A stretch of 44,733 bases of DNA from Ramlibacter sp. (GTDB lineage: Bacteria; Pseudomonadota; Gammaproteobacteria; Burkholderiales; Burkholderiaceae_C), in assembly GCA_028291885.1 (NCBI GenBank), contig JAQGNJ010000193.1:1-44733 (forward strand), in the 5' to 3' direction. The notes under the pieces were generated by a model. That model was not told where the DNA came from. It saw nothing but the letters and a program-made list of their open reading frames with translations, and ran no database searches. The translations under genes and the position numbers were made by a program. Of this stretch, positions 19,101 to 27,628 are shown piece after piece; the first letter of the stretch is position 1, and each line of letters opens with the position of its first letter.

Positions 19101-22100
19101 GCCTCATCGACGTTCCGCATCCCGCGCCGCGCGGCGAACCGGCTGCGCTGGACCTGCCGCGCAACGACTTTGCCCTGTCGGGCCTGATGCAGGAGCTCGC
19201 CCCGCTGCCGGACGCGCCGCCGTTCGCCCAGTCGGAGTCCGCGCTGGCCGACGAACAGGCCAAGGTGATCGGCACGCTGCGCATCGGCATCCCGCTGTAC
19301 AACGTCTACCTCAACGAGGCCGACGAGTGGTCGCGCCGGCTGGAGACCGAGGTCTCCGAATGGGCGCTGGAGCTGAATTCGCCGCTTCCGGATTCGACGG
19401 TCGGGCTCGCCCATGCGCTCGCAGGCAGTTCCGCGACCGTGGGTTTCGACGCACTGTCCGACGTTGCCCGGGCGCTGGAAAGCGCGCTGGGAAAAACGCA
19501 GCTGCTGGCGTACGGAAAGCCGCAGCACGGCGCGGCCTTCACCGCAGCCGCCGAAGAGATCCGCCGGCTGCTGCACCAGTTCGCCGCCGGCTTCCTCAAG
19601 GAATCCGATCCGAAAATCACGCAGGCGCTGCACGGCTTGCAGGAGCTGGACGTTCCCAAGCGGGCAGAAATGCCAGACGAAGAAGGGTCGGTCGACGTCT
19701 TCTCCGGCGTTGAATCCGCTTCGCCGGCCCAGCCCGTGAAGCTGGTGGCCGAGCCTGTTCGTGCACCTCAAGCTCCGGTCGCAGCGTTTTTAGCCCCGGC
19801 CGTGCCGCACGCACCGGTCGCTCCGGCTGCCGGCATGGTGCCCCCGCAGGCAGTGAGCACGGCGACTCGCAACCTGGAAGACGAGCACGATTCGATCGAC
19901 GTCGCCGACGCGATCGATCCCGACCTGTTCTCGATCTTCGAGGAAGAGGCCGGCGAACTGCTGCCGCAACTCGGTGGCGCACTGCGGCAATGGGTGGCTC
20001 GCCCGGACAATCGCGGCGCGCGCGACGAAGTGCTGCGCGCCCTGCACACGCTCAAGGGCAGCGCCCGCCTGGCCGGCGCCCTGCGCCTGGGCGAGATGTC
20101 GCACCGGATGGAATCCGAGATCGAGCAGTTCGGCATGGAAGGCGTGCAGGCGGCCGACCTCGAATCGCTGCTGCAGCGCCTGGACGCCTTGCAGGCCAAT
20201 CTCGACCAGCTGCGGGCAAGCCGCGCCGCCGAGGACTTGGCCGCACTGGCGCCGCCGCAAGCTGCAGAACCCGCCCAGGGCGCAGCCGCCGAAACGTCAC
20301 CGTCGAACGCGGGAGTGCAGGAGGGCGCCGCCGGCGCGCCTGCAGCGCCGCGCAATGTGATCGCGCTTCCGGCAGCCACGATGCTGGCGCCGGTCCGCCA
20401 GGCGGCGAACCATGCGGTGCGGGTGCGCTCGCAACTGCTGGACCGGCTGGTGAACCAGGCCGGCGAGGTGATGATCACGCGCTCGCGTCTGGAGGCCGAA
20501 CTCAAGCAGCTGCGCGCTTCGCTCACCGACCTGTCCGGCAACCTGGACCGGCTGCGCAGCCAGCTGCGCGATATCGAACTGCAGGCCGAATCGCAGATGC
20601 AATCGCGCCTCGCGCAGGCCAAGGACTCCGCCGCCGGCTTCGATCCGCTCGAGTTCGACCGCTTCACGCGCGTCCAGGAACTCACGCGCATGATGGCCGA
20701 GTCGGTCAACGACGTCGCCACGGTGCAGCGCAACCTGCAGCGGACGGTGGAAGCGACGGAAGACGACCTGATCGCCCAGGCGCGCCAGACCCGCGAACTG
20801 CAGCGCGACCTGCTGCGCACCCGGATGGTGGAGTTCGAAGGCATCTCGGACAGGCTGTACCGCGTGGTGCGCCAGGCATCCAAGGATGCGGGCAAGCAGG
20901 TCAAGCTGGACATCACCGGCGGCTCGATCGAAATGGACCGCGGCGTGCTCGATCGCATGACGCCGGCGTTCGAACACCTGCTGCGCAACTGCGTCGCCCA
21001 CGGCATCGAAGCGCCGGAAGTGCGGCTGCAGGCGGGCAAGGAGGCGGCGGGCACGATCGTGATCGGCTTGAGCCATGAAGGCAACGACGTCTCGGTGCAG
21101 TTCGACGACGACGGCGCCGGCCTGAACATCGCCCGCATTCGCGAGAAGGCGATGCAGCAGGGCCTGATCGCCCCCGGTCAGGAAATCAGCGACCAGGACG
21201 CCGCCAACCTGATCTTCATGCCCGGCTTCTCGACCGCCACGCAGGTGACGGAACTGGCCGGTCGCGGCATCGGCATGGACGTCGTCCGCGCCGAGGTGAA
21301 TGCGCTCGGTGGCCGCATCGAGACCCGCACCCTGGCCGGCAAGGGCACGAGCTTCAAGCTGGTGTTGCCGCTGACCACCGCGGTGACGCAGGTGGTGATG
21401 ATCCGCAGCGGCACGCTGGCGATCGGCGTCCCGGCCAACCTGGTGGAGCTGGTGCGGCGCGCCCCGGCCAAGGAAGTGCAACAGGCCTACAACAGCGGCA
21501 ATTACGAGTTCGGCGGCGAGTCGCTGCCGTTCTTCTGGTCCGGCGCCTTGCTGCAGGCCTCGCAGCGCAGCAACGAGCCGCAAGGCAAGACCTTGCCGGT
21601 GGTGATCTTCCGCAGCGCCGCGCAGCGGATCGCGGTGCACGTCGACGAGGTGCTCGGCAACCAGGAAGTGGTGGTCAAGAACCTCGGTCCGCAACTCGCG
21701 CGCCTGCCCGGCCTCGCCGGCATGACGGTGCTGGCTTCCGGCGCCGTCGTGCTGATCTACAACCCGGTGGCGCTGACCGCGGTGTACGGCGAGCTGGCCC
21801 GCCAGCTCAGCGCCGACAACGCGCAGCCGGAAGTGCTGGAGCAGGCCGGCCTGAAGCTGCCGGCCGTCACGGCAGCCGCGCCGCAGATCCCGCTGGTGCT
21901 GGTGGTCGACGATTCGATCACCGTGCGCCGGGTGACGCAGCGGTTGCTGGCGCGCGAAGGCTACCGCGTGGCGCTTGCCGCCGACGGATTGCAGGCGCTC
22001 GCAAAGCTCGCCGAGGAGCTGCCCGCCGTGGTGCTGTCGGACATCGAGATGCCGCGCATGGACGGCTTCGACCTGGCCCGCAACATCCGCGGCGACGAGC

Positions 22101-22261
22101 GGCTGGCCAAGCTGCCGATCATCATGATCACGTCGCGCATCGCCGAGAAGCACCGCGAGCATGCGCGCGCGCTCGGGGTCGACCACTACCTGGGCAAGCC
22201 GTATTCGGAAGAAGAGCTGCTCAGCCTGGTCAAGCACTACTGCGCCGAGATCCCGGCGTAG
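16148..22261 (+). CDS. chpA: Hybrid chemosensory histidine kinase ChpA/PilL
   Basis: This 2037-residue CheA-type kinase belongs to the type IV pilus chemosensory system. A long helical N-terminus with degenerate Hpt-like bundles leads to a canonical Hpt near residue 733 (FHTLKGSSRMVG). An acidic Ala/Pro linker (about 800-940) follows, then a degenerate Hpt near 1095 (LAHALAGSSATVGF) and a second canonical Hpt near 1300 (LHTLKGSARLAG). After these come a CheA dimerisation region and the HATPase domain (about 1600-1740, NCVAHGIEAPE, GRGIGMDVVR, GKGTSFKLVLPL), a CheW domain (about 1740-1885), and a C-terminal receiver (about 1915-2035, VDDSITVRRVT, Asp in LSDIEMPRMDGF, Lys in LGKPYSEEEL). It is shorter than P. 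aeruginosa ChpA. The 50 bases after pilJ show no terminator. Confidence 0.94.
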   Translation: MQVNETDLDLAANDLGPLAWVLDELRKSLDSASAALRRFVRDANLARGSDMASVDDGQLRIARQQLHQAVGALEMVGMGAPAHMLRGMEAAVQKFVERPELCSEAASAKLERAGFALTEYLEGLLLGKPTSAVALFPQYRDVQELAGADRVHPADLWTLDWRWVDPQTPAVEQTLVYDPAVRGRMDQGVLSVVKTGAGKAARDLVTLSLGLAASQPARQPRVFWKIAAGYFEALAQGLLPMDLYVKRAASRILMQYATLAKGEVTVSDRLAQDLVFFCSQAVPARAADAPALTAVRLAWSLARFKPVDYQTSQFGRFDPMLLAQARKRITTAKETWSSISGGDANKVKSVSEQFRLVTDSLVKLHPPSAALAQALNAASDGVARSARPPGAELAMEVATAILYLEAAFEDLDPTDSQLAARTTRLAERLDGVRQGGQAQPLETWMEELYRRVSDRQTMGSVVGELRTTLGELEKLLDNFFRNPQDKGPLRDAPGHLSQMRGVLSVLGLDQASQAVLRMRETVEEILIDEVDEEKARAAGTFDKLGNNLGALGFLIDMLNYQPALAKKLFVYDDQTGELRPLMGRAAHSLGDAHAGVTLGEDMLSQEVAAVVGDADAATGAADLSAKLDTLAGHAALAGHSGMASSAREAAAAVTAHDAPAVSAAMTELAATVQATPVAKAPAPAAEDDFEEDDLRDIFLEEAREVVQNGLAALKTLEADPSDLNELTTLRRAFHTLKGSSRMVGLNEFGEAGWSMEQVLNAWLAEQKPASEGMRALASDAMRGFALWVEDIAAGTDGQWKASAFRVAADAMRTEQRLVPLVLPGSPAEAAIAQAPLPEVPQEPVASVETIDVPQEPATAVEVIEFDLPQEPAASAEAQEQAAATEEALSFELPEIVPEPAVAAAAGPVPEAAIELPDFSFELIDASAPVQAAEPVEQELSADLAAEFGFDLGSIPAAPAQAAAPVAPVAEVVPTVPTIEDIDLDSLIDVPHPAPRGEPAALDLPRNDFALSGLMQELAPLPDAPPFAQSESALADEQAKVIGTLRIGIPLYNVYLNEADEWSRRLETEVSEWALELNSPLPDSTVGLAHALAGSSATVGFDALSDVARALESALGKTQLLAYGKPQHGAAFTAAAEEIRRLLHQFAAGFLKESDPKITQALHGLQELDVPKRAEMPDEEGSVDVFSGVESASPAQPVKLVAEPVRAPQAPVAAFLAPAVPHAPVAPAAGMVPPQAVSTATRNLEDEHDSIDVADAIDPDLFSIFEEEAGELLPQLGGALRQWVARPDNRGARDEVLRALHTLKGSARLAGALRLGEMSHRMESEIEQFGMEGVQAADLESLLQRLDALQANLDQLRASRAAEDLAALAPPQAAEPAQGAAAETSPSNAGVQEGAAGAPAAPRNVIALPAATMLAPVRQAANHAVRVRSQLLDRLVNQAGEVMITRSRLEAELKQLRASLTDLSGNLDRLRSQLRDIELQAESQMQSRLAQAKDSAAGFDPLEFDRFTRVQELTRMMAESVNDVATVQRNLQRTVEATEDDLIAQARQTRELQRDLLRTRMVEFEGISDRLYRVVRQASKDAGKQVKLDITGGSIEMDRGVLDRMTPAFEHLLRNCVAHGIEAPEVRLQAGKEAAGTIVIGLSHEGNDVSVQFDDDGAGLNIARIREKAMQQGLIAPGQEISDQDAANLIFMPGFSTATQVTELAGRGIGMDVVRAEVNALGGRIETRTLAGKGTSFKLVLPLTTAVTQVVMIRSGTLAIGVPANLVELVRRAPAKEVQQAYNSGNYEFGGESLPFFWSGALLQASQRSNEPQGKTLPVVIFRSAAQRIAVHVDEVLGNQEVVVKNLGPQLARLPGLAGMTVLASGAVVLIYNPVALTAVYGELARQLSADNAQPEVLEQAGLKLPAVTAAAPQIPLVLVVDDSITVRRVTQRLLAREGYRVALAADGLQALAKLAEELPAVVLSDIEMPRMDGFDLARNIRGDERLAKLPIIMITSRIAEKHREHARALGVDHYLGKPYSEEELLSLVKHYCAEIPA

Positions 22262-22280
22262 GCGCGGCGCCTCTCCCGTG

Positions 22281-22306
22281 AAAACGCCGCTTCACGCGGC
22301 GTTTTT
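22281..22306. terminator. Bidirectional intrinsic terminator between chpA and phr
   Basis: AAAACGCCGC (22281-22290), loop TTCAC, then GCGGCGTTTTT (22296-22306) makes a strong GC stem flanked by A and T tracts, a textbook Rho-independent terminator usable in both directions. On the minus strand it overlaps the last codons and stop of the photolyase gene. Confidence 0.9.
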
Positions 22307-23779
22307 CTTGACCACCGAATAGCGCTCCAGCGTTCGACGGCGCGCCTCCTCATGCACGACGACCGGCGCCGGATAGGTCTGGTCCAGCGTCACGCCGGCG
22401 GCGGCGAGTTCGACGGGCGTTGCCGTCCATGGCGCATGCAGCGCGTCGACCGGCAGGCCGGCCAGCTGCGGCAGGTACTTGAGGATGAAGCGTCCTTCCG
22501 GGTCGAACTTGCGGCTCTGGCTCACCGGGTTGAAGATCCGGAACCAGGGCTGGGCGTCGCAGCCGCTGGAGCTCGCCCATTGCCAGCCGCCGTTGTTCGA
22601 CGCCAGCTCGTAGTCGTTGAGGTGCTGGGCGAAATAGCGCTCGCCGCGGCGCCAGTCGATCCCCAGGTCCTTGGTCAGGAAGCTGGCGACCACCATCCGC
22701 AGCCGGTTGTGCATGTAGCCGCTCTGGTTGATCTGCGCCATCGCTGCGTCGACCAGCGGATAGCCGGTGCGGCCTTCGCACCAGGCCGCGAACAGCGCGT
22801 CCGCCTGCTTGCCGTGCTCCCACTTGATGCCGTCGTACTCGCGCCTGAAGCTCTTGCTGCGGCCCTGCTCGTCGCTCACGTGCGGAAAGTTCGCCAGCAC
22901 CTGGAAATAGAAGTCGCGCCAGATCAGCTCGCCCAGCCACACGGCCGCGCCCGGACTGCCCTGCGCCGCCAGCCGGTGGGCCGTGCCCGCCAGCTCACGG
23001 ATCGACGTGGTGCCGAAGCGCAGGTGCACGCCCAGATAGCTCGGCCCTTTCACGGCGGGGAAGTCTCGCGTTTCGCCGTAGCGGTCGATGCGCTCCAGGA
23101 AGTCCGCCAGCAGCTCGCGCGCGCCTGCGGCGCCCGGCGGCAGCTTGAGCTCGTGCAGGTTGGTCGCTTCGAAGCCCAGCGACCCCAGCGAGGGCACGGC
23201 GGCTTGCAGCGGCTCAGGCCGGTCGGCGAGGGCGCTGGCGTGTTCGTCCACGGGATAAGGCCTGAAGTCGCCGGCGTCCGCCTTCGCCAGCCACGCGTTC
23301 TTGTACGGAGTGAACACGGCATAGGGCTTGCCGGTTTGCGTGAGCAGCTCGGCGCGCTCGAACACCACGTGGTCCTTGAAGGTGTGCAAGGCGATGCCGG
23401 CGTCGGCAAGCGCGCCGCGCACATGCGCGTCACGGGAAACCGACTGCGGCTCGTAGTCGTGGTTGGCGAACACCGACTGCACCTGCAGCTCGCGCGCCAG
23501 TCGCGGGATGTCCTGCAGCGCGGCGGCATGGGTGACGATCAGGCCCGCGGCTTCGCTTTGCGCCAGCTCGCGCAAGCGCGCGTCCAGCTCCACGAGGGAG
23601 TCGCGGATGAACTCGACCCGGCGGTCGCGTCGCGGCAGGCCATCCAGGATCGCGTTGTCGAAGACGAAGACGCAGTGGACGTGGCGGCAGGATCTGAGCG
23701 CGTGGAACAGCGCGGCGTTGTCGCTCGCGCGCAGGTCGCGCCGAAACCACATCAGCCCTGCGGGATAGGTCTTTTCCAT
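22292..23779 (-). CDS. phr: Deoxyribodipyrimidine photo-lyase (class I CPD type)
   Basis: The 495-residue flavoprotein uses light to split cyclobutane pyrimidine dimers. The N-terminal antenna-binding Rossmann domain begins GLMWFRRDLRASDNAAL. The C-terminal FAD domain has the family block MHNRLRMVVASFLTKDLGID, then SNNGGWQWASSSGCDAQPWF and NPVSQSRKFDPEGRFI. The start is the ATG at 23777-23779. The longer open frame to the right runs over yqgE on the other strand and is a shadow. The gene is divergent from yqgE with only 21 bases between the two start codons. Confidence 0.95.
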   Translation of the reverse strand: MEKTYPAGLMWFRRDLRASDNAALFHALRSCRHVHCVFVFDNAILDGLPRRDRRVEFIRDSLVELDARLRELAQSEAAGLIVTHAAALQDIPRLARELQVQSVFANHDYEPQSVSRDAHVRGALADAGIALHTFKDHVVFERAELLTQTGKPYAVFTPYKNAWLAKADAGDFRPYPVDEHASALADRPEPLQAAVPSLGSLGFEATNLHELKLPPGAAGARELLADFLERIDRYGETRDFPAVKGPSYLGVHLRFGTTSIRELAGTAHRLAAQGSPGAAVWLGELIWRDFYFQVLANFPHVSDEQGRSKSFRREYDGIKWEHGKQADALFAAWCEGRTGYPLVDAAMAQINQSGYMHNRLRMVVASFLTKDLGIDWRRGERYFAQHLNDYELASNNGGWQWASSSGCDAQPWFRIFNPVSQSRKFDPEGRFILKYLPQLAGLPVDALHAPWTATPVELAAAGVTLDQTYPAPVVVHEEARRRTLERYSVVKKNAA

Positions 23780-23800
23780 TGGCTCAAGTAAAATCCGATC

Positions 23801-24400
23801 ATGCCTGCCGATGAGACCACCATCAACCTGACTCATCACTTCCTGATCGCGATGCCCGGGCTGGAGGACGAAGCCTTCGCCAGGAGCGTCATCTACCTGT
23901 GCGAGCACAGCGCCCGCGGCGCCCTCGGCCTGGTGATCAACAAACCCAGCGACATCAACCTCAAGGGCCTGTTCGACAAGGTCGAACTGCCGCTGCGGCG
24001 CGACGACCTGGTCGGCATCCCGGTGTTCCAGGGCGGGCCGGTGCAAACCGAGCGCGGCTTCGTGCTGCACGAGGCGGTGTTCGCCGGCGACGCCGCGCCC
24101 AGCGAGCCGGTCTATGCATCGACCATGACGATTCCCGGCGGCCTGGAGATGACCACGTCCAAGGACGTGCTCGAGGCCATGTCCACCGGCGCCGGCCCCC
24201 GCAAGGTGCTGGTCTCGCTCGGATATTCCGCCTGGGGTGAGGGCCAGCTCGAATCCGAGCTGGCGGAAAACAGCTGGCTGACGGTCAGCGCGGACACCGC
24301 CGTCATCTTCGACACGCCTGTCGAACAGCGTTACGCCAAGGCGCTGTCGCTGCTGGGCCTCGAGGCCTGGATGCTGTCTCCGGACGCGGGTCACGCATGA
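23801..24400 (+). CDS. YqgE/AlgH family protein (UPF0301)
   Basis: The 199-residue single-domain protein starts TTINLTHHFLIAMPGLEDEAF, with the conserved GALGLVINKPSDINL, FQGGPVQTERGFVLH and LGYSAWGEGQLESEL blocks of the family. The biochemical role is unknown; in Pseudomonas AlgH affects alginate and related phenotypes. It is the first gene of an operon with ruvX, pyrR, pyrB, pyrC' and plsC, overlapping ruvX by four bases (ATGA). This yqgE-ruvX-pyrR order is conserved in many proteobacteria. Confidence 0.92.
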   Translation: MPADETTINLTHHFLIAMPGLEDEAFARSVIYLCEHSARGALGLVINKPSDINLKGLFDKVELPLRRDDLVGIPVFQGGPVQTERGFVLHEAVFAGDAAPSEPVYASTMTIPGGLEMTTSKDVLEAMSTGAGPRKVLVSLGYSAWGEGQLESELAENSWLTVSADTAVIFDTPVEQRYAKALSLLGLEAWMLSPDAGHA

Positions 24401-24813
24401 GCCTTGCGGCCATGCCCGACGTCCCCGACCATCAACAATCTTTTCTGGCTTTCGATTACGGCTTGAAGCGCACCGGGGTTGCCGTGGGCAATCGCATGCT
24501 GCGCACTGCAACGCCTCAAGCGACGATCCGAGCCGAGGGCGATGCGCGCCTGGCCCAGGTCGAGGCCCGGGTGCGCGAATGGCAGCCGGACGCGCTCGTC
24601 GTCGGCGTCCCCTTTCACCCGGACGGCGCAAGCCACGACAATACGGCGCGGGCCAAGAAATTCGCCCGCCAGCTGCGCGGCCGCACCCGGCTGCCGGTCT
24701 ACGAAGTGGATGAGCGCTACAGCACCACCGAAGCATTGGCCGGCGGCGCCGCCGACGCCGATGCGGGCGCTGCCTGCATCATCCTGGAACAGTTCTTGAG
24801 GAGCCTGCCGTGA
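24397..24813 (+). CDS. ruvX: RuvX/YqgF-family Holliday junction resolvase-like nuclease
   Basis: The 138-residue RNase H-fold protein includes FLAFDYGLKRTGVAVGN (first catalytic Asp), VVGVPFHPDGASHDNT, VYEVDERYSTTEA and a C-terminal acidic region DADAGAACIIL. In E. coli YqgF is essential and acts as an RNase in pre-16S rRNA processing. It overlaps yqgE at its start (ATGA) and pyrR at its end (GTGA), a sign of tight coupling. Confidence 0.93.
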   Translation: MSLAAMPDVPDHQQSFLAFDYGLKRTGVAVGNRMLRTATPQATIRAEGDARLAQVEARVREWQPDALVVGVPFHPDGASHDNTARAKKFARQLRGRTRLPVYEVDERYSTTEALAGGAADADAGAACIILEQFLRSLP

Positions 24814-25346
24814 CCACCGAGAGCCAAGCGGGAGCGCCCAACGGCGCCCTGATGCTGGACGCCGAAGCGCTGTACCACGAGCTGCTGCGGGGCGTGCGGC
24901 AGTTGCGCGCGCAGGAGACGCGCCTGGTCGGCATCACGTCGGGCGGAGCCTGGCTGGCGGCGCGGCTGCACAAGGACCTGGGGCTGGCCGGGACGGCCGG
25001 CGTCATCTCCTCGGCGATGCACCGCGACGACTTCGCCAAGCGCGGCCTCTCGGGCGCAGGCCAGCAGACCCAGCTGCACTTCGACGTCAACGACTCGCAC
25101 ATCGTCCTGCTGGACGACGTGCTCTATACCGGCCGCACGATCCGTGCCGTGCTCAACGAGCTGTTCGACTACGGCCGGCCGGCGCAGGTGCAGCTCGCGG
25201 TGCTGGTGGATCGCGGCGGACGCGAGCTGCCGGTGCAGGCAGACTATGCGGCCGCCCGTGTTTCGCTGCCGCCATCGCAATCGCTGGAGCTGGCCCGCGA
25301 CGAGGCCGGAAATTTCAGCTTCAAGGTCCAGGGCCAGGTCCGCTAA
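24810..25346 (+). CDS. pyrR: PyrR-like bifunctional pyrimidine regulator/uracil phosphoribosyltransferase
   Basis: The 178-residue type I phosphoribosyltransferase has the PRPP-binding loop VLLDDVLYTGRTIRAVL and the N-terminal GITSGGAWLAARLH. PyrR in Gram-positives attenuates pyr mRNA in response to UMP and has weak UPRTase activity. In beta-proteobacteria its role in attenuation is less clear, and I see no obvious PyrR-binding anti-antiterminator upstream. The GTG start overlaps the ruvX stop. The gene precedes pyrB by three bases. Confidence 0.9.
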   Translation: MTTESQAGAPNGALMLDAEALYHELLRGVRQLRAQETRLVGITSGGAWLAARLHKDLGLAGTAGVISSAMHRDDFAKRGLSGAGQQTQLHFDVNDSHIVLLDDVLYTGRTIRAVLNELFDYGRPAQVQLAVLVDRGGRELPVQADYAAARVSLPPSQSLELARDEAGNFSFKVQGQVR

Positions 25347-25349
25347 GCA

Positions 25350-26312
25350 ATGCTCTACAAGCGCAATCCACAACTCAACAAGAATGGCGAACTGATCCAC
25401 CTGCTGTCGGTGGAAGGCCTGCCCCGCGACATCGTCACGCACATCCTGGACACGGCGTCCAGCTTCGTCAGCGTCAGCGACCGCGAGGTCAAGAAGGTTC
25501 CGCTGCTGCGCGGCAAGAGCGTGTTCAACCTGTTCTTCGAGAACTCCACCCGCACCCGCACGACCTTCGAGATCGCCGCCACGCGCCTGTCGGCGGACGT
25601 GATCAACCTGGACATCGCCCGCTCTTCGGCGTCCAAGGGCGAGTCGCTGCTGGACACGATCGCCAACCTGTCGGCCATGGCTGCCGACCTGTTCGTGGTG
25701 CGGCACAGCGAATCGGGCGCGCCCTACCTGATCGCGCAGCACGTGGCGCCGCATGTCCACGTCATCAACGCCGGCGACGGCCGCCATGCGCACCCGACCC
25801 AGGGGCTGCTGGACATGTACACCATCCGCCACTACAAGAAGGACTTCTCCAACCTGACGGTGGCGATCGTCGGCGACGTGCTGCATTCGCGGGTCGCCCG
25901 CTCCGACATCCACGCGCTCACCACGCTGGGCTGCGCCGAGGTCAGGGTCGTGGGGCCGAAGACGCTGGTTCCCGCCGACCTGGCGCAAATGGGCGTGCGC
26001 GTGTGCCACACGCTCGAAGAAGGCATCAAGGGCTGCGACGTCGTGATCATGCTCAGGCTGCAGAACGAGCGCATGAGCGGCGCGCTGCTGCCCTCGTCCC
26101 AGGAATTCTTCAAGAACTTCGGCCTGACCGAGGAGAAGCTGCAGCTGGCCAAACCGGACGCCATCGTCATGCATCCGGGCCCGATCAACCGCGGCGTCGA
26201 GATCGACTCGGCGGTCGTCGACGGCAAGCAGAGCGTCATCCTGCCGCAGGTGACCTTCGGCATCGCGGTGCGCATGGCCGTGATGAGCATCGTCGCGGGC
26301 AACGAAGCGTAG
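25350..26312 (+). CDS. pyrB: Aspartate carbamoyltransferase catalytic subunit
   Basis: The 320-residue enzyme condenses carbamoyl phosphate with aspartate, the committed step of pyrimidine synthesis. The carbamoyl-phosphate motif [13 protein letters not shown] is present, together with the phosphate and transition-state residues in [13 protein letters not shown], the domain hinge [14 protein letters not shown], and the aspartate-binding loop [13 protein letters not shown]. Only seven bases separate it from the dihydroorotase-like gene, whose product probably forms a complex with it. No pyrI regulatory subunit is present. Confidence 0.97.
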   Translation: MLYKRNPQLNKNGELIHLLSVEGLPRDIVTHILDTASSFVSVSDREVKKVPLLRGKSVFNLFFENSTRTRTTFEIAATRLSADVINLDIARSSASKGESLLDTIANLSAMAADLFVVRHSESGAPYLIAQHVAPHVHVINAGDGRHAHPTQGLLDMYTIRHYKKDFSNLTVAIVGDVLHSRVARSDIHALTTLGCAEVRVVGPKTLVPADLAQMGVRVCHTLEEGIKGCDVVIMLRLQNERMSGALLPSSQEFFKNFGLTEEKLQLAKPDAIVMHPGPINRGVEIDSAVVDGKQSVILPQVTFGIAVRMAVMSIVAGNEA

Positions 26313-26319
26313 GCCAAGC

Positions 26320-27624
26320 ATGAAACTCCTGATCAAGAACGGTCGCGTGATCGACCCGGCCTCCGGCTTCGACGAGGTGTGCGATGTCGCCATCGCCGCC
26401 GGCCGCATCATCGCCATCAAGACCGTCGCGCCCGGCTTCTCCGCCAACCGCGTGATCGACGCCTCCGGCTGCATCGTCGCGCCCGGCCTGATCGACCTCG
26501 CGGCGCGGCTGCGCGAACCCGGGCACGAGCACGAGGGCATGCTGGAAAGCGAGATGGCTGCGGCCGTCGCCGGCGGCATCACCGCGCTGGTCTGCCCGCC
26601 CGACACCGACCCCGTGCTCGACGAGCCGGGCCTGGTGGAGATGCTCAAGATGCGCGCCGAGAAGCTGCACCAGGCGCGGGTGTATCCGCTCGGCGCGCTG
26701 ACCCGCAGGCTCGAGGGCGAGGTGCTCACCGAAATGGCGGAGCTGACGGAAGCAGGTTGTGTCGGCTTCAGCCAGGCCGAGGTGCCGCTGGCCAACACGC
26801 AGGTGTTGCAGCGCGCCCTGCTCTACGCCGCCACTTACGGCTACACCGTCTGGCTGCGACCGCAGGAATTGCACCTGGGCAAGGGTGTCGCGGCCAGCGG
26901 GCCGCTCGCGACGCGGCTGGGCCTGGCCGGCGTCCCCGTCGCTGCCGAAACGATCGCGCTGCACACGATCTTCGAGCTGATGAAGTCCACCGGCGCAAGA
27001 GTCCACCTGTGCCGCCTGAGCAGCGCCGCGGGAGTGGAGCTGGTGCGGCAGGCCCGCGCCGGCGGCCTGCCGGTGACCTGCGACATCAGCATCAACTCGC
27101 TGCTGCTGACGGACAACGACATCGGTTTCTTCGACAGCCGCATGCGCCTGAATCCGCCCCTGCGCCAGCAACGCGACCGCGATGCGCTGCAACAGGCGCT
27201 GGCGGACGGAGCCGTCGACGCGCTGGTGTCCGACCACACGCCGGTGGACGAGGACGAAAAGACGCTGCCGTTCGCCGAAGCGGAGCCAGGTGCCACCGGC
27301 GTGGAGCTGCTGCTGTCGCTTTCGCTGAAGTGGGCGCAGGACAGCGGAGTCGACATCCGTCGCGCGCTTGCGGTCGTGACCAGCGAACCGGCAAGAGTGC
27401 TCGGCAACGCACTGGGCACGCTGCAGGCAAGCGCCGGCCGGCTGGTGGAAGGCGGCGTCGCCGACCTCTGCGTCTTCGACCCGCAAGCAACGTGGACGGT
27501 CGCGCCGCACGCCCTGCGCAGCCAGGGCAAGCACACGCCGTTCTCCGGCTACGAACTGCCGGGCCGCGTGCGCTTCACCGTCGCCGGCGGGCAGCTGGCG
27601 TTCGAAGGCCGGGACCGGGCCTGA
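26320..27624 (+). CDS. pyrX: Dihydroorotase-like PyrC' (probably inactive ATCase scaffold)
   Basis: The 434-residue amidohydrolase-fold protein aligns with class I dihydroorotases over its length. The metal-binding HxH that normally follows LIDL is replaced: the sequence reads LIDLAARLREPG, with Ala-Ala-Arg where His-x-His is expected. The usual HCED histidine region is also replaced (WLRPQELHLG). The Asp of the last metal motif may survive in VSDHTPVDEDEK. This is the pattern of the non-catalytic PyrC' (PyrX) of Pseudomonas and relatives, which holds the ATCase dodecamer together. An active dihydroorotase must then be encoded elsewhere. The gene lies seven bases after pyrB. Confidence 0.85.
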   Translation: MKLLIKNGRVIDPASGFDEVCDVAIAAGRIIAIKTVAPGFSANRVIDASGCIVAPGLIDLAARLREPGHEHEGMLESEMAAAVAGGITALVCPPDTDPVLDEPGLVEMLKMRAEKLHQARVYPLGALTRRLEGEVLTEMAELTEAGCVGFSQAEVPLANTQVLQRALLYAATYGYTVWLRPQELHLGKGVAASGPLATRLGLAGVPVAAETIALHTIFELMKSTGARVHLCRLSSAAGVELVRQARAGGLPVTCDISINSLLLTDNDIGFFDSRMRLNPPLRQQRDRDALQQALADGAVDALVSDHTPVDEDEKTLPFAEAEPGATGVELLLSLSLKWAQDSGVDIRRALAVVTSEPARVLGNALGTLQASAGRLVEGGVADLCVFDPQATWTVAPHALRSQGKHTPFSGYELPGRVRFTVAGGQLAFEGRDRA

Positions 27625-27628
27625 ACCG

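Noticed and set aside
20297-22237. 646-codon frame antisense to chpA, and similar long antisense frames over chpA and the cyclase gene
   Set aside because: No conserved motifs, Arg/His/Gln-rich, and directly opposed to well-supported domains.
22292-24736. 814-codon version of the photolyase gene
   Set aside because: The extra N-terminal part is antisense to yqgE and ruvX and not photolyase-like; the family N-terminus begins at 23779.
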